Assembly: GCF_903772925.1 (NCBI RefSeq)
Contig: NZ_LR812090.1
Location: 3,841,830 to 3,905,829, forward strand
Length of the DNA: 64,000 bases
DNA from: Alteromonas macleodii
Lineage (GTDB): Bacteria > Pseudomonadota > Gammaproteobacteria > Enterobacterales > Alteromonadaceae
Direction: 5' to 3'
Shown in pieces: positions 19,738 to 28,556 of the stretch (position 1 is the stretch's first letter; each line of letters starts with the position of its first letter). The position numbers and the translations under genes were made by a program. A model generated the notes under the pieces. It ran no database searches, was not told where the DNA came from, and saw nothing but the letters and a program-made list of their open reading frames with translations.

Positions 19738-19839
19738 GATTCTTTCTCCGTTAAAAGTAGTGTTGTGGCTTCCAGCATTTATTCTCTTGTACACACTGCT
19801 AGTTGCCGCTGACTGAGTTCTCCTCAACACTTTTAGTAT

Positions 19840-19855
19840 TACAATGACTATGCCA
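19840..19855 (-). promoter_or_regulatory. Sigma-54-like promoter of pspA
   Basis: On the minus strand 19855-19840 reads TGGCATAGTCATTGTA. This matches the -24/-12 consensus TGGCAYRNNNNTTGCW except for T in place of C in the -12 GC. It lies 103 bp upstream of the pspA ATG. Sigma-54 control of psp operons by PspF is established in enterobacteria. pspF is not adjacent here. Confidence 0.65.
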
Positions 19856-20037
19856 TTTATTTATATTATTGATATATATAGACTTTATTAAAATTAAGCT
19901 TAAAACTGCTTTCTAACTTTAAGTTTAGATACGATAAATTAGTGTATTTAACCAACGCTATTGTTAAATTGACCACTTCCGGTTTAACGGCATTTACACT
20001 GTTCCCTTATAAACTTACTTCATTGCTAAACACGCAT

Positions 20038-20062
20038 AAAAAAAGCGCCCGTGGGCGCTTTT
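20038..20062 (-). terminator. Terminator after small exported protein gene
   Basis: GCGCCC (20045-20050) and GGGCGC (20053-20058) form a tight stem with a 2-base loop; on the minus strand a run of T follows. The minus-strand gene ends 20 bp before it. Confidence 0.85.
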
Positions 20063-20080
20063 ATCGATGCTCTTTAAAGG

Positions 20081-20365
20081 TTAATCAGCGTCTTTATCTG
20101 TATCTGGGTTGTCCGCTTTTGTTACAGCTAAGTCGGTAACACTTACTTTACCGTTTCCACGAACCTCTTGAGGGCTCAATTCAAAATGGTAGGTGGCGTT
20201 GGCCACTGCTTGGTACACATCAGACTTTATTTCTTGTGTAGTTGTAGTTACTGCATTTGAAACTACATGTGTCAAAAACGTTTGAAGCACTGACTCTTCT
20301 GCATTTGCTACACCGCTTGCCATGCTTGCTGTCAGTAAAGTTGCTGCGATTAATGAAGTTTTCAT
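20081..20365 (-). CDS. Small exported protein of unknown function
   Basis: A 94-residue protein with a typical Sec signal peptide (MKTS, Ala/Leu-rich core, cleavage after ANA near residue 22). The mature 72 residues are polar and Thr/Val-rich, ending in an acidic tail (DNPDTDKDAD). There are no cysteines. AGAGGGATAAC precedes the ATG. I do not recognise a family. It is monocistronic, with its own terminator. Confidence 0.7.
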   Translation of the reverse strand: MKTSLIAATLLTASMASGVANAEESVLQTFLTHVVSNAVTTTTQEIKSDVYQAVANATYHFELSPQEVRGNGKVSVTDLAVTKADNPDTDKDAD

Positions 20366-20486
20366 GTTATCCCTCTAAATTTAGTCAGTGCAACAACACG
20401 TTGTTGTCGCGATACTTAGAGGATTGCGAGAGGTGTGCCAACTCCTTAAAAACGACTTAAGCAGCTGATTTATATAAATTTAAAGA

Positions 20487-20510
20487 AAAGCCCGCAAAGA
20501 TACGGGCCTT
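20487..20510 (-). terminator. Probable dusA terminator
   Basis: GCCCG (20490-20494) pairs with CGGGC (20503-20507); on the minus strand the stem is followed by TTTTCTTT. It lies about 50 bp past the dusA stop codon. Confidence 0.65.
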
Positions 20511-20557
20511 GGTGATAACTGAACAAATATTAAACTTTGGTCAAAAGCACTAAGTTA

Positions 20558-21628
20558 TTAGCCTTTTTGACTATTGTACTCAGCAACTTCTTTTTGAGCG
20601 CTCTCTACGGCATCTAAAGCATTTAGAAGTAAATTAGGATCTGGATTCTTACCTGTACCATTTTGGCTCAAGTATCTTCGCCAAATTCGTCCACCCGCTT
20701 GCCCTTGATAAAGGCCCAGAATGTGGCGAGCCGCATGCCAAGGTTTAAAATACGGGTCCTCTTGGCGCTCAATGTACTTCTGCATTTGAAGTACTATTTC
20801 ACGACGTGACAAACTCTGTGCATTAGTATCACCAAATATGTCTTTATCAACGGTAGACATAATATAGGGGTTTGCGTAAACCTCGCGGCCAACCATAACA
20901 CCGTCAACGCTCTCTAGCTGTTGCTGGGTTTCAGCGAGTGTTTTAACACCACCGTTAATGCTAATTGATAATTCAGGGCGCGCCTGTTTTAGTCTGTGAA
21001 CCCTAGGGTAATTTAAAGGCGGAATTTCTCGATTTTCCTTAGGACTTAACCCTTGAAGCCACGCTTTTCTTGCATGCACAATAAACGTATCACAGCCTGC
21101 ATCAGCAACAATATCAATAAAACGAGCAAAGTCTTCATCTTCGTCCATGTCATCAATGCCAATACGGCATTTCACAGTTACGGGAATATCTACCACAGCC
21201 TGCATAGCCTTAACGCAGCTAGCTACCACTTCAGGTTGTGCCATCAAACAGGCTCCAAAGCTGCCATTTTTAACCCTATCACTGGGGCAGCCTACGTTTA
21301 TGTTGACTTCATCGTAGCCGCGCTCTTGTGATAACTCAGCACACTTAGCCATGTCGGCGGGATCGCTGCCGCCTAACTGAACAGCGATTGGATGTTCTTC
21401 TTGGTTATAGCCAAGGTAATCGCCTTTACCGTAAATAATCGCGCCTGTAGTGACCATTTCAGTGTAAAGCAGCGTGTGCTTAGACATTAATCGTAAAAAG
21501 TAGCGACAATGTCTGTCTGTCCAATCCAGCATTGGAGCGACAGAGAAACGGCGATCAAGCTTCCGCCTTGCACAATCAGCATCAGAGCCATGTTTTTCTT
21601 GATTTTTATCTTGTATATTTTTGGTCAT
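20558..21628 (-). CDS. dusA: tRNA-dihydrouridine synthase A with island-supplied N-terminus
   Basis: DusA is an FMN enzyme that reduces uridines 20/20a of the tRNA D-loop to dihydrouridine. The barrel is intact: FSVAPMLDWTDRHCRYFLR, VQLGGSDP, INVGCPSDRV (catalytic Cys), GVMVGREVYANPY. A genomic island has recombined into codons FSVAPMLD (repeat at 21525-21547), so the N-terminal residues before RRF, the ribosome site and the promoter now come from island DNA. From the ATG at 21628 the protein is 356 residues; the rebuilt native form would be about 338. An in-frame ATG at 21646 is an alternative, and neither has a strong ribosome site. The native start lies at 42253. Confidence 0.92.
   Translation of the reverse strand: MTKNIQDKNQEKHGSDADCARRKLDRRFSVAPMLDWTDRHCRYFLRLMSKHTLLYTEMVTTGAIIYGKGDYLGYNQEEHPIAVQLGGSDPADMAKCAELSQERGYDEVNINVGCPSDRVKNGSFGACLMAQPEVVASCVKAMQAVVDIPVTVKCRIGIDDMDEDEDFARFIDIVADAGCDTFIVHARKAWLQGLSPKENREIPPLNYPRVHRLKQARPELSISINGGVKTLAETQQQLESVDGVMVGREVYANPYIMSTVDKDIFGDTNAQSLSRREIVLQMQKYIERQEDPYFKPWHAARHILGLYQGQAGGRIWRRYLSQNGTGKNPDPNLLLNALDAVESAQKEVAEYNSQKG
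21525..21547. repeat. Left attachment site, 23-bp direct repeat inside dusA
   Basis: The repeat begins TCCAGCATTGG and ends CGACAGAGAA, and is identical to 42204-42226. On the minus strand it encodes FSVAPMLD of DusA. Flanking bases diverge at once on both sides, so crossover took place within these 23 bp. Confidence 0.92.
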
Positions 21629-21661
21629 TTTTACACATTTCTGCATTTTTCTGCATAGAAA

Positions 21662-21702
21662 GTACCCCAAGGGTACAATTATGGGGTACAATAAGAGTAC
21701 CC
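21662..21702. promoter_or_regulatory. Four GTACCC/GGGTAC half-sites between dusA and the integrase
   Basis: GTACCC at 21662-21667 and 21697-21702 and GGGTAC at 21671-21676 and 21684-21689 form two nested inverted pairs in 41 bp. They sit in the only intergenic space between island-driven dusA and the divergent integrase, so they may be repressor operators or integrase arm sites. The assignment is inference from placement and symmetry. Confidence 0.5.
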
Positions 21703-21745
21703 TGCGACAATAAAAAATTAAGGGTAGTATACAGGAGGTAGTAGA

Positions 21746-22936
21746 ATGGCAACAGTGAATATAGAACAGCGAAAGACTAAGAAAGGCATAAAATTCCGTG
21801 CGCGTGTTCGTCTTAGGAACGAGTTGCTTGAAAAAGGGTATTACGAAGAAAGTAATACATTCTCCACCAGAGCAAAAGCAAAGCACTGGGCCACGAATCG
21901 CGCCCAATATCTTGAAGTTCATGGCATGCCACAATCAGGAGTTAAAGATTCTGATTTACGAGATGTGTCACTATCAACATTGATAAATATGTATTTAGAG
22001 CAATACCGACACGAACTTGGTAGAAGTAAATATTATGCTTTAAAAGCAATTGCCAACAGAGATATTGCCATCAATTTAGTATCTGCATTTACTGTTGAAG
22101 ATATTGTTAATTACGCCAAAGAAAGAAAGGCTGAGGGTGTTACAGCGTACACCACTTACCAAGACATCTTATACATTAAGTCTGTAATAGCAGTCGCCCA
22201 CGAAAAAGAATTTCAGGTTAGAGGTGATATTGACTTTATTTTGGAAGCTATCAAAAAATTTAAAGATGATATTAAGAATAATGTTCCAAAGCATAAACGT
22301 CTTGTAGAGTTTACTGCAAACGAAAGGACTGAACTTCCAACACGAAAAGAAATGGAGCTTTTAAGAGAAGCTTTAAAGACTCGTGAGGAACACCAAAGTG
22401 CCAAAATACCATATTTACAGATTCTCGATTTTGCCATTGCCTCTTGCATGCGAGTCTCAGAAATATGTCGTATTAAATGGGAAAACTTTGATGAAGACCA
22501 ACACACAGTCGTGGTTGAAGACAGAAAGCACCCTACGAACAAAATAGGAAACCATGTACCAGTCCCATTAATCAGCGGTGCATATGAAATCGTTATGAAG
22601 CGAAAGAAACAGCTAATCGAGAAGCTCAAAGAAAAAGGTGAAAAATTTGATCCGCAAGCAAAAATTTTTCCCTACGAAGCTCGCTCTGTCACCGCTGGCT
22701 GGCAACGCAGCCGTAAAAAACTCATTGAGGAAGGGCATAGTATAAGACAAATTCGCTTCCATGATTTACGAGCTTACGGCGCGTCTTTACTTATGGATAA
22801 AGGATGGTCACTTTCCAAAGTATCAAAAGTGACAGGCCACCGTGACATGAACGTTTTAAATAATATTTATAATCGATTAGACGTAACCAAAATAGCATTA
22901 GATGATTTCAATGAAAGGCATGGTCTAAACAAATAA
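21746..22936 (+). CDS. Tyrosine recombinase / dusA-island integrase
   Basis: This 396-residue site-specific recombinase most likely integrates and excises the island at dusA. The N-terminus (about 1-60) looks like an arm-type DNA-binding domain (KGIKFRARVRLRNELLEKGYY), followed by a SAM-like core-binding domain (about 70-170) and a catalytic domain. Active-site residues can be placed: Arg236 (SCMRVSEIC), His339 and Arg342 (HDLRAYG), His365 (VTGHRD), and nucleophile Tyr375 (NNIYNRL). A strong AGGAGG site precedes the ATG. It is divergent from dusA, 118 bp from that gene's start. All key residues are kept, so it should be active. Confidence 0.93.
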   Translation: MATVNIEQRKTKKGIKFRARVRLRNELLEKGYYEESNTFSTRAKAKHWATNRAQYLEVHGMPQSGVKDSDLRDVSLSTLINMYLEQYRHELGRSKYYALKAIANRDIAINLVSAFTVEDIVNYAKERKAEGVTAYTTYQDILYIKSVIAVAHEKEFQVRGDIDFILEAIKKFKDDIKNNVPKHKRLVEFTANERTELPTRKEMELLREALKTREEHQSAKIPYLQILDFAIASCMRVSEICRIKWENFDEDQHTVVVEDRKHPTNKIGNHVPVPLISGAYEIVMKRKKQLIEKLKEKGEKFDPQAKIFPYEARSVTAGWQRSRKKLIEEGHSIRQIRFHDLRAYGASLLMDKGWSLSKVSKVTGHRDMNVLNNIYNRLDVTKIALDDFNERHGLNK

Positions 22937-23085
22937 AAAAGGACTGAACATCAATAGATAAAGGAATTTTAACATCCCACAATTTCAACAAATGTGATAG
23001 CGTATTCCGTAGAAAAACTAATTTTTAAATCCCGATAACAAAAGTCAATCGGTTACGGAAAACAGAACAAGATATAGGGCAATTT

Positions 23086-25116
23086 ATGGGCGAGCACTTT
23101 TCAAAAACAGCAGCATTAATTTGGTCAGTTGCTGATCTTCTTCGTGGCGATTTCAAACAAAGCCAATATGGACGAATTATACTTCCTTTCACCCTGCTTC
23201 GCCGTTTGGAATGTGTTCTCGAACCAACAAAAGACGATGTAATTGCTAAATACGAAACGATAAAAGCAATGCCCCATGAAGCACAAGAAAAGATCTTAGC
23301 GGTATCTGCAAAGCAAAGCTTTTATAACACTTCGAAAATGGATTTAACGAAACTGGGTGAAACCAGCGTTGCTCAAAACCTTGAAAGCTACGTGCAATCT
23401 TTCAGCTCGAATGCTCGTGAAATTTTTGAGCACTTTGACTTCTTTAATACCATCGACAAGCTTTCAGAAGCTGACTTGCTTTACAAAGTAGCAAAGCGAT
23501 TTGCTACAACGGATCTGCACCCAGAAGTTATTGATAACTATCACATGGGGCTGACTTTTGAAGAATTAATTCGCCGCTTTGCGGAAAGCTCCAATGAAAC
23601 GGCTGGTGAACACTTTACCCCAAGAGATATTGTCCGTTTAACGACCTCGTTGGTTTTTTGCCATGACGATGACTTATTAACAAAACAAGGACTGGTAAGA
23701 AGTATTTACGACCCCACAGCGGGAACAGGTGGTTTCTTATCTTCTGGTATGGAATATGTTCACGAGCTAAATGACAAAGCCGCTCTTTCGGCTTTTGGTC
23801 AGGAACTAAATCCAGAGTCATACGCAATATGCAAAGCAGATATGCTGATCAAAGGGCAAAAGGTCGATAATATTAAACTTGGTAATACTCTATCTGACGA
23901 TCACCTACCTGCGGATAAATTTGACTATATGCTTTCTAATCCACCATTTGGTGTCGATTGGAAAAAGGTTCAGAAAAAGATTAATGACGAACACAAGTTT
24001 AAAGGGTTCAAAGGTCGTTTTGGTGCTGGTTTACCACGAGTCTCTGACGGTTCCCTTTTATTCTTAATGCACCTTGTCAGCAAAATGCGCCCTAAGCATG
24101 AAGGCGGTTCTCGCATTGGCATTATTTTGAATGGTTCACCGCTATTTACTGGCGGTGCTGGTAGTGGCGAAAGTGAGATCAGACGTTATTTATTGGAACA
24201 TGACTTAGTTGAAGCAATCATTGCCCTACCAACGGATATGTTCTACAACACGGGGATTGCAACCTACGTCTGGATTTTAACTAACAGCAAACCCGAAGGC
24301 AGAGAAAAGCAGGTTCAGCTTATAAATGCCAGCGTTGACGATAAAGAAGCTCCTGATAACAATTTTTATGTCGCCATGCGTAAATCATTAGGCAGCAAAC
24401 GCCGAGAACTTCCTGAGTCTAAGATTGATGAAATAGTTAAACTATATGGTCAGTTTGAACAGGCCAAGAACAGCAAAATATTTAACTACCAAGAATTTGG
24501 TTATCGCCGCATTACCGTTGAACGTCCGTTACAGTTGGCGTTTGATGTAACCGAAGATAAATTACATGCTTATTTGTCAGATCATCATGAAAAGCTAAAA
24601 AAGAAGGCTCCTGAGCTTTCTTTGGAAGAAGTTAAAGAAAGTCATCCGCCATCAGGCTACCAGACTCTCCAAAGGTTAATAGGTCAGCCTATCATTATGA
24701 GTCGGAATGAGTTCTTAGCTCAATTTAACGAAAAGCTTTCTGCTGCCGAGGTTAAAACTCTATGCAAGTACTTTGGCGAACACAATGATGAGGCTGAAAT
24801 TTGCTATGTCGAATCTGGTAAAAACAAAGGTCAACCAGAACCAAACCCAGACCTAAGGGACAACGAGAATGTTCCACTAACAGAGTCCGTACAAAGTTAC
24901 TTTGAACGTGAAGTGTTACCTCATGTACCAAACGCTTGGATTGACGAAAGCAAACGCGATGAAAAAGATGGAGAAGTAGGTATTGTAGGCTATGAAATCC
25001 CATTTAATCGCCACTTTTATGAGTACAAACCGCCGAGAAAGCTGGAAGAGATAGACAAAGATTTAGACATAGTTTCAGGCGAAATTATGCAGCTATTACA
25101 AGAGGTTCACTCTTGA
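23086..25116 (+). CDS. hsdM: Type I restriction-modification DNA methyltransferase subunit
   Basis: HsdM is the N6-adenine methyltransferase subunit of a type I system, working as M2S and within the R2M2S nuclease. The 676-residue protein has an N-terminal HsdM helical domain ([19 protein letters not shown]), SAM-binding motif [11 protein letters not shown] near residue 209, and catalytic motif IV NPPFG near residue 285. Residues beyond about 480 form a helical C-terminal extension, making it longer than the roughly 500-residue EcoKI type; longer versions are common. It heads the operon hsdM-abi-hsdS-frg-hsdR-DUF262. About 150 bp separate it from the integrase gene and should hold the promoter. 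Confidence 0.93.
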   Translation: MGEHFSKTAALIWSVADLLRGDFKQSQYGRIILPFTLLRRLECVLEPTKDDVIAKYETIKAMPHEAQEKILAVSAKQSFYNTSKMDLTKLGETSVAQNLESYVQSFSSNAREIFEHFDFFNTIDKLSEADLLYKVAKRFATTDLHPEVIDNYHMGLTFEELIRRFAESSNETAGEHFTPRDIVRLTTSLVFCHDDDLLTKQGLVRSIYDPTAGTGGFLSSGMEYVHELNDKAALSAFGQELNPESYAICKADMLIKGQKVDNIKLGNTLSDDHLPADKFDYMLSNPPFGVDWKKVQKKINDEHKFKGFKGRFGAGLPRVSDGSLLFLMHLVSKMRPKHEGGSRIGIILNGSPLFTGGAGSGESEIRRYLLEHDLVEAIIALPTDMFYNTGIATYVWILTNSKPEGREKQVQLINASVDDKEAPDNNFYVAMRKSLGSKRRELPESKIDEIVKLYGQFEQAKNSKIFNYQEFGYRRITVERPLQLAFDVTEDKLHAYLSDHHEKLKKKAPELSLEEVKESHPPSGYQTLQRLIGQPIIMSRNEFLAQFNEKLSAAEVKTLCKYFGEHNDEAEICYVESGKNKGQPEPNPDLRDNENVPLTESVQSYFEREVLPHVPNAWIDESKRDEKDGEVGIVGYEIPFNRHFYEYKPPRKLEEIDKDLDIVSGEIMQLLQEVHS

Positions 25117-25339
25117 TGAAGCGTTTTGTTTGCACACGTAAAACTAAAATTATCTTATGGTTCATATTGCGCCCAAAACTTTTTGTCACTACTATAATAG
25201 ATAATACACCCGCCAAGCCTATGCAGTTTGATTCGTCATTCGGTATGCTGAAATTGAGCGGGTTTTCCTTTTTTTACCCCCCTAAAAATGCCAATCGAAG
25301 TGCAATAAGTAGTACTCCTGCAATAGTAAGGAGCGGTCT

Positions 25340-26371
25340 TTGAGTCCATTTTCTAAACCTTCTATCAGTGTCAGAGAACAGGTTAATTTATTGCAAAATA
25401 GAGGGCTAAATATACAAGATACAGAGAGAGCTGAACGCTACTTGGAAGTCATCAGCTTTTTCAGACTATCCGCCTATATGCGCCCTTTTCAGCATTCCCA
25501 TGACAACCAACACACTTTTAAAGACGATGCAGAGTTTAGAGAAATAGTCGCATTGTACGCTTTTGACCGCGAATTACGTTTGATTATCATGGACGCAGTT
25601 GAGCGAGTAGAGGTTGGTATTCGCTCTATGATAAACAATGTTATGGGGCCAAGTTATCAAACCGAACAAGAACCATACAGCGGTAGTCATTGGTATTTAA
25701 ATAGACAGAGATTCAATAATCGTTACAACCATCAACGTCTTCTTGACACATTAGGTAATAAGCAAGAACAAGAAAAACGCTCTCTTCGACAAGAATTCGA
25801 AAAAATAGATAACGCCCAGCATGATGACGATAAAAAACAAATACTGAAAAACCTGAAACAACGTGAAAACTATTGTCGTTACTATGCCAACAATTACAGT
25901 GAGCCAGAGTTGCCGCCTTGTTGGGCTGCAATAGAAGAATTAACTCTTGGTGAACTATCTCACTTGTACAAAGGGTTAAAGCGAGACGCAGATCGTAAAG
26001 CCATCGCAAGACGGTTCAATGTACCGCAAGACAAACTCGGTAGTTGGCTACACACACTTACATTCATTCGAAATTGTTGCGCTCATCATGCAAGGTTATG
26101 GAACAGAGAACTTCCTATTGCGCCTAAGCTAATGCGTGATCCCGAATGGCGATTTCCAGCGGTGCTTCCAGACACTCAAATTCAACCAGCAAAACGATTA
26201 TTTTCAGTTGTATTGCTATTAGCCTTTTTAATGAAGCAAGTAAGCCCAGATAGCAAATGGGTAAATAGCTTACTGGCATTATTTACCAAATATCCAAATG
26301 TGCCATTAAAAAATATGGGCTTTCCCGAAGACTGGCAACAACACCCATTTTTGCAAGAGGTAATTGAATAA
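25340..26371 (+). CDS. Abi_2 (AbiD/AbiF-like) abortive-infection protein with HEPN motif
   Basis: A 343-residue protein of the Abi_2 family. The N-terminus has QVNLLQNRGLNI and RYLEVISFFRLSAYMRPFQ, then FDRELRLIIMDAVERVEVGIRS. The C-terminal part holds FIRNCCAHHARLWNREL, with the HEPN RNase motif (Arg244, Asn245, His249). Family members AbiD and AbiF abort lactococcal phage infection; HEPN domains of this type usually cleave RNA. It starts with TTG, well spaced from AAGGAG. It lies inside the type I operon between hsdM and hsdS, and its stop overlaps the hsdS ATG (TAATG). RNase activity and any coupling to restriction are inferred. The 223 bp before it hold no convincing gene. Confidence 0.87.
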   Translation: MSPFSKPSISVREQVNLLQNRGLNIQDTERAERYLEVISFFRLSAYMRPFQHSHDNQHTFKDDAEFREIVALYAFDRELRLIIMDAVERVEVGIRSMINNVMGPSYQTEQEPYSGSHWYLNRQRFNNRYNHQRLLDTLGNKQEQEKRSLRQEFEKIDNAQHDDDKKQILKNLKQRENYCRYYANNYSEPELPPCWAAIEELTLGELSHLYKGLKRDADRKAIARRFNVPQDKLGSWLHTLTFIRNCCAHHARLWNRELPIAPKLMRDPEWRFPAVLPDTQIQPAKRLFSVVLLLAFLMKQVSPDSKWVNSLLALFTKYPNVPLKNMGFPEDWQQHPFLQEVIE

Positions 26372-27723
26372 TGACAGGACGTTATCAAGCTTATCCTGAG
26401 TACAAACCCTCACCAATAGATTGGTTAGAAGAGATACCTTCACAATGGAAAACCACCCGCCTGAAATACTTAGGTAATGCCATTATTGGCTTAACATATT
26501 CACCTGATGAAGTTGTAGAGAAAGAAAGTGAAGACGCTACATTGGTATTAAGATCGTCTAATGTGCAAAACGGAAAAATATCTCTACTAGACAACGTATA
26601 TGTGAGTAAAGACATTCCCGAAAAGCTTCGCACAAAAAAAGACGATATTTTAATTTGCTCACGAAATGGTAGCCGAGCTTTAATCGGAAAAAACGCACGA
26701 ATTGACGATAGTTCTACCAATATGACGTTTGGCGCATTCATGACTATTTTCCGAAGTAAGTACAATGAATACCTATCGCATGTTTTCAACTCCAAGTTAT
26801 TTGAATATCAATCAGGCTCATTTTTAACATCAACTATTAATCAGCTAACAACTGGCAATTTGAACAGTTTCGAAATTCCTTTCCCCCCAGAAGCTGAATT
26901 AGAGCCAATTAATAATTTCCTTAATCATGAAACCGCCAAAATAGACAAATTGATCAGTAAACAAGAAAAGCTGATTGAGTTGCTAAAAGAAAAACGACAA
27001 GCTGTTATCTCTCATGCTGTAACGAAAGGATTAAGACCTGATTCAGAAATGAAAGATTCGGGTATTGAGTGGTTAGGACAAGTGCCTAAGCATTGGACTG
27101 TAAAAAAAATTAAACATTTCGGTGCAGTAATCGGAGGTTATGCTTTCAAAAGTAGTGACTTTACAGATAATGGTTACCCTGTAATTAAGATTTCTAATGT
27201 TTCACACTTAGAGATAGATTGGTCAGATAGATCTTACCTCCCGCCTGATTTTGCACAGAGGCACAAAGAATACATAGCACCAAAAGGATCTCTGGTTTTT
27301 GCAATGACTCGACCTGTTATATCAGGCGGTATCAAAGTATTCAGAATGAAAGATGACAGTAACCCTTTGATAAACCAAAGGGTTGGATTTATTAATATTG
27401 AAAACGAAGATATTTCATTTTTTATTTTACAGTCTTCGTTGTCATCGGCTTTTAAAGCACAATTTATAAATAATATGACTGTGACCAATCAACCAAATAT
27501 TTCAGGGGAAGGAATTGGAGATATTTGCATTGCCGTTCCTCCTCAAAATGAGTTAATTGAAATCAATTTAGCTCTCAAAAATATAGGAAGTTTATATTCA
27601 AAATTGATTGAAAACTGTATCGAACAAATAGGGTTAATGAAAGAGCGAAAAACAGCTCTGATATCCGCGGCTGTTACGGGAAAAATTGATGTGCGAAACT
27701 TTAAGGAAGAAGTAAATGAGTGA
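26371..27723 (+). CDS. hsdS: Type I restriction-modification specificity subunit
   Basis: HsdS sets the bipartite recognition sequence. The 450-residue protein has two target-recognition domains, each opening with the family pattern (DWLEEIPSQWKTTRLKYLG near residue 18; IEWLGQVPKHWTVKKIKHFG near 231). The conserved helical spacers are at about 185-220 (ETAKIDKLISKQEKLIELL, KEKRQAVISHAVTKGL) and at the C-terminus (QIGLMKERKTALISAAVTGKID). These spacers mimic each other, as usual. Its start overlaps the abi stop codon and its end overlaps the FRG gene by 8 bases. Confidence 0.93.
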   Translation: MTGRYQAYPEYKPSPIDWLEEIPSQWKTTRLKYLGNAIIGLTYSPDEVVEKESEDATLVLRSSNVQNGKISLLDNVYVSKDIPEKLRTKKDDILICSRNGSRALIGKNARIDDSSTNMTFGAFMTIFRSKYNEYLSHVFNSKLFEYQSGSFLTSTINQLTTGNLNSFEIPFPPEAELEPINNFLNHETAKIDKLISKQEKLIELLKEKRQAVISHAVTKGLRPDSEMKDSGIEWLGQVPKHWTVKKIKHFGAVIGGYAFKSSDFTDNGYPVIKISNVSHLEIDWSDRSYLPPDFAQRHKEYIAPKGSLVFAMTRPVISGGIKVFRMKDDSNPLINQRVGFINIENEDISFFILQSSLSSAFKAQFINNMTVTNQPNISGEGIGDICIAVPPQNELIEINLALKNIGSLYSKLIENCIEQIGLMKERKTALISAAVTGKIDVRNFKEEVNE

Positions 27724-28546
27724 AGCCGCAAGAGTTACTAAACTTTCAACTTTTATAGGACACATTACAGACATAAAAGCAGACGAAAATCGTACTCTAT
27801 TTTTCAGAGGTCATGCTGATTTAGAGTATGTAGCACTGCCAACTATTTTCAGAGTTAATCCCAATGACGAGCAGAGCTTGCGTTATGTAGAAAAAGAACA
27901 AGAGCTATTTCATGACATTATCATGCGTTGTCCTGAGGAGTTTTTATCCTGCAATTCAGCATTTGACCATTTAGTAAAAATGCAACATTACGGCTTACCA
28001 ACAAGGTTGCTTGATATTACAAGCAACCCGTTGGTGGCACTTTATTTTGCTTGTTGTACCTTGGCAGGAAAAGGAGCAAAGGGTAAGGATGGTGAAGTCC
28101 TGATTTATAGCATTCCAAATGACGAAATTAAGTTCTATAACAGCGACACAGTTTCTGTTGTCAGTAACCTGTCCAAAATGAGTTCGGAATTTAATTTCGA
28201 AAATGTTAATCATCATAAGAGTTATCTTCACGCGATAAGAGAAGAGAAACCCTACTTTGCAGACGAAATTAAGCATGAGCACTTAAACTCTGTTTTGTGC
28301 GTGAAACCAAAGTTAGACAATCGAAGAATAGTTAAACAAAGTGGTGCTTTTTTATTATTTGGTATGGGTGTCAGAAAAAATGACCCAACAGGAATTCCTG
28401 AGAACTATCGCTCTGAATCTATCAAAAAAATAGAAATCCCAAAATCAGCGAAACTTAATATTTTAAATGAGCTGAAAAATGTAGCCATATCAGAGGCTAC
28501 ACTGTTCCCAGAGATAGACTACGTTGCACGTTCATTGAGAGCTTAA
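27716..28546 (+). CDS. FRG-domain protein embedded in the type I operon
   Basis: A 276-residue soluble protein with an FRG domain at its N-terminus: LFFRGHADLEYVALPTIFR (about 29-47), then a helix with HDIIMRCPEEFL, and MQHYGLPTRLLDITSNPLVALYFA (about 90-113). FRG-domain proteins are frequent in phage-defence and restriction loci, but their biochemical activity is not settled as far as I know. It overlaps hsdS by 8 bases and stops 10 bases before hsdR, so it is expressed with the restriction genes. A guard or toxin role is inference. Confidence 0.85.
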   Translation: MSEAARVTKLSTFIGHITDIKADENRTLFFRGHADLEYVALPTIFRVNPNDEQSLRYVEKEQELFHDIIMRCPEEFLSCNSAFDHLVKMQHYGLPTRLLDITSNPLVALYFACCTLAGKGAKGKDGEVLIYSIPNDEIKFYNSDTVSVVSNLSKMSSEFNFENVNHHKSYLHAIREEKPYFADEIKHEHLNSVLCVKPKLDNRRIVKQSGAFLLFGMGVRKNDPTGIPENYRSESIKKIEIPKSAKLNILNELKNVAISEATLFPEIDYVARSLRA

Positions 28547-28556
28547 AGGATTAATA

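Noticed and set aside
21629..21934. N-terminal extension of the dusA frame to 21934
   Set aside because: The upstream part runs antisense through the integrase start and its promoter region and is hydrophobic and Cys-rich without homology to DusA; a start at 21628 or 21646 is far more likely.
25113..25343. 76-residue frame between hsdM and the Abi gene
   Set aside because: It overlaps the hsdM stop codon, has irregular composition and no recognisable domain; the region more likely holds a promoter or spacer.
26391..28282. Minus-strand frames opposite hsdS and the FRG gene
   Set aside because: They are complements of well-supported coding sequences, with no recognisable domains.
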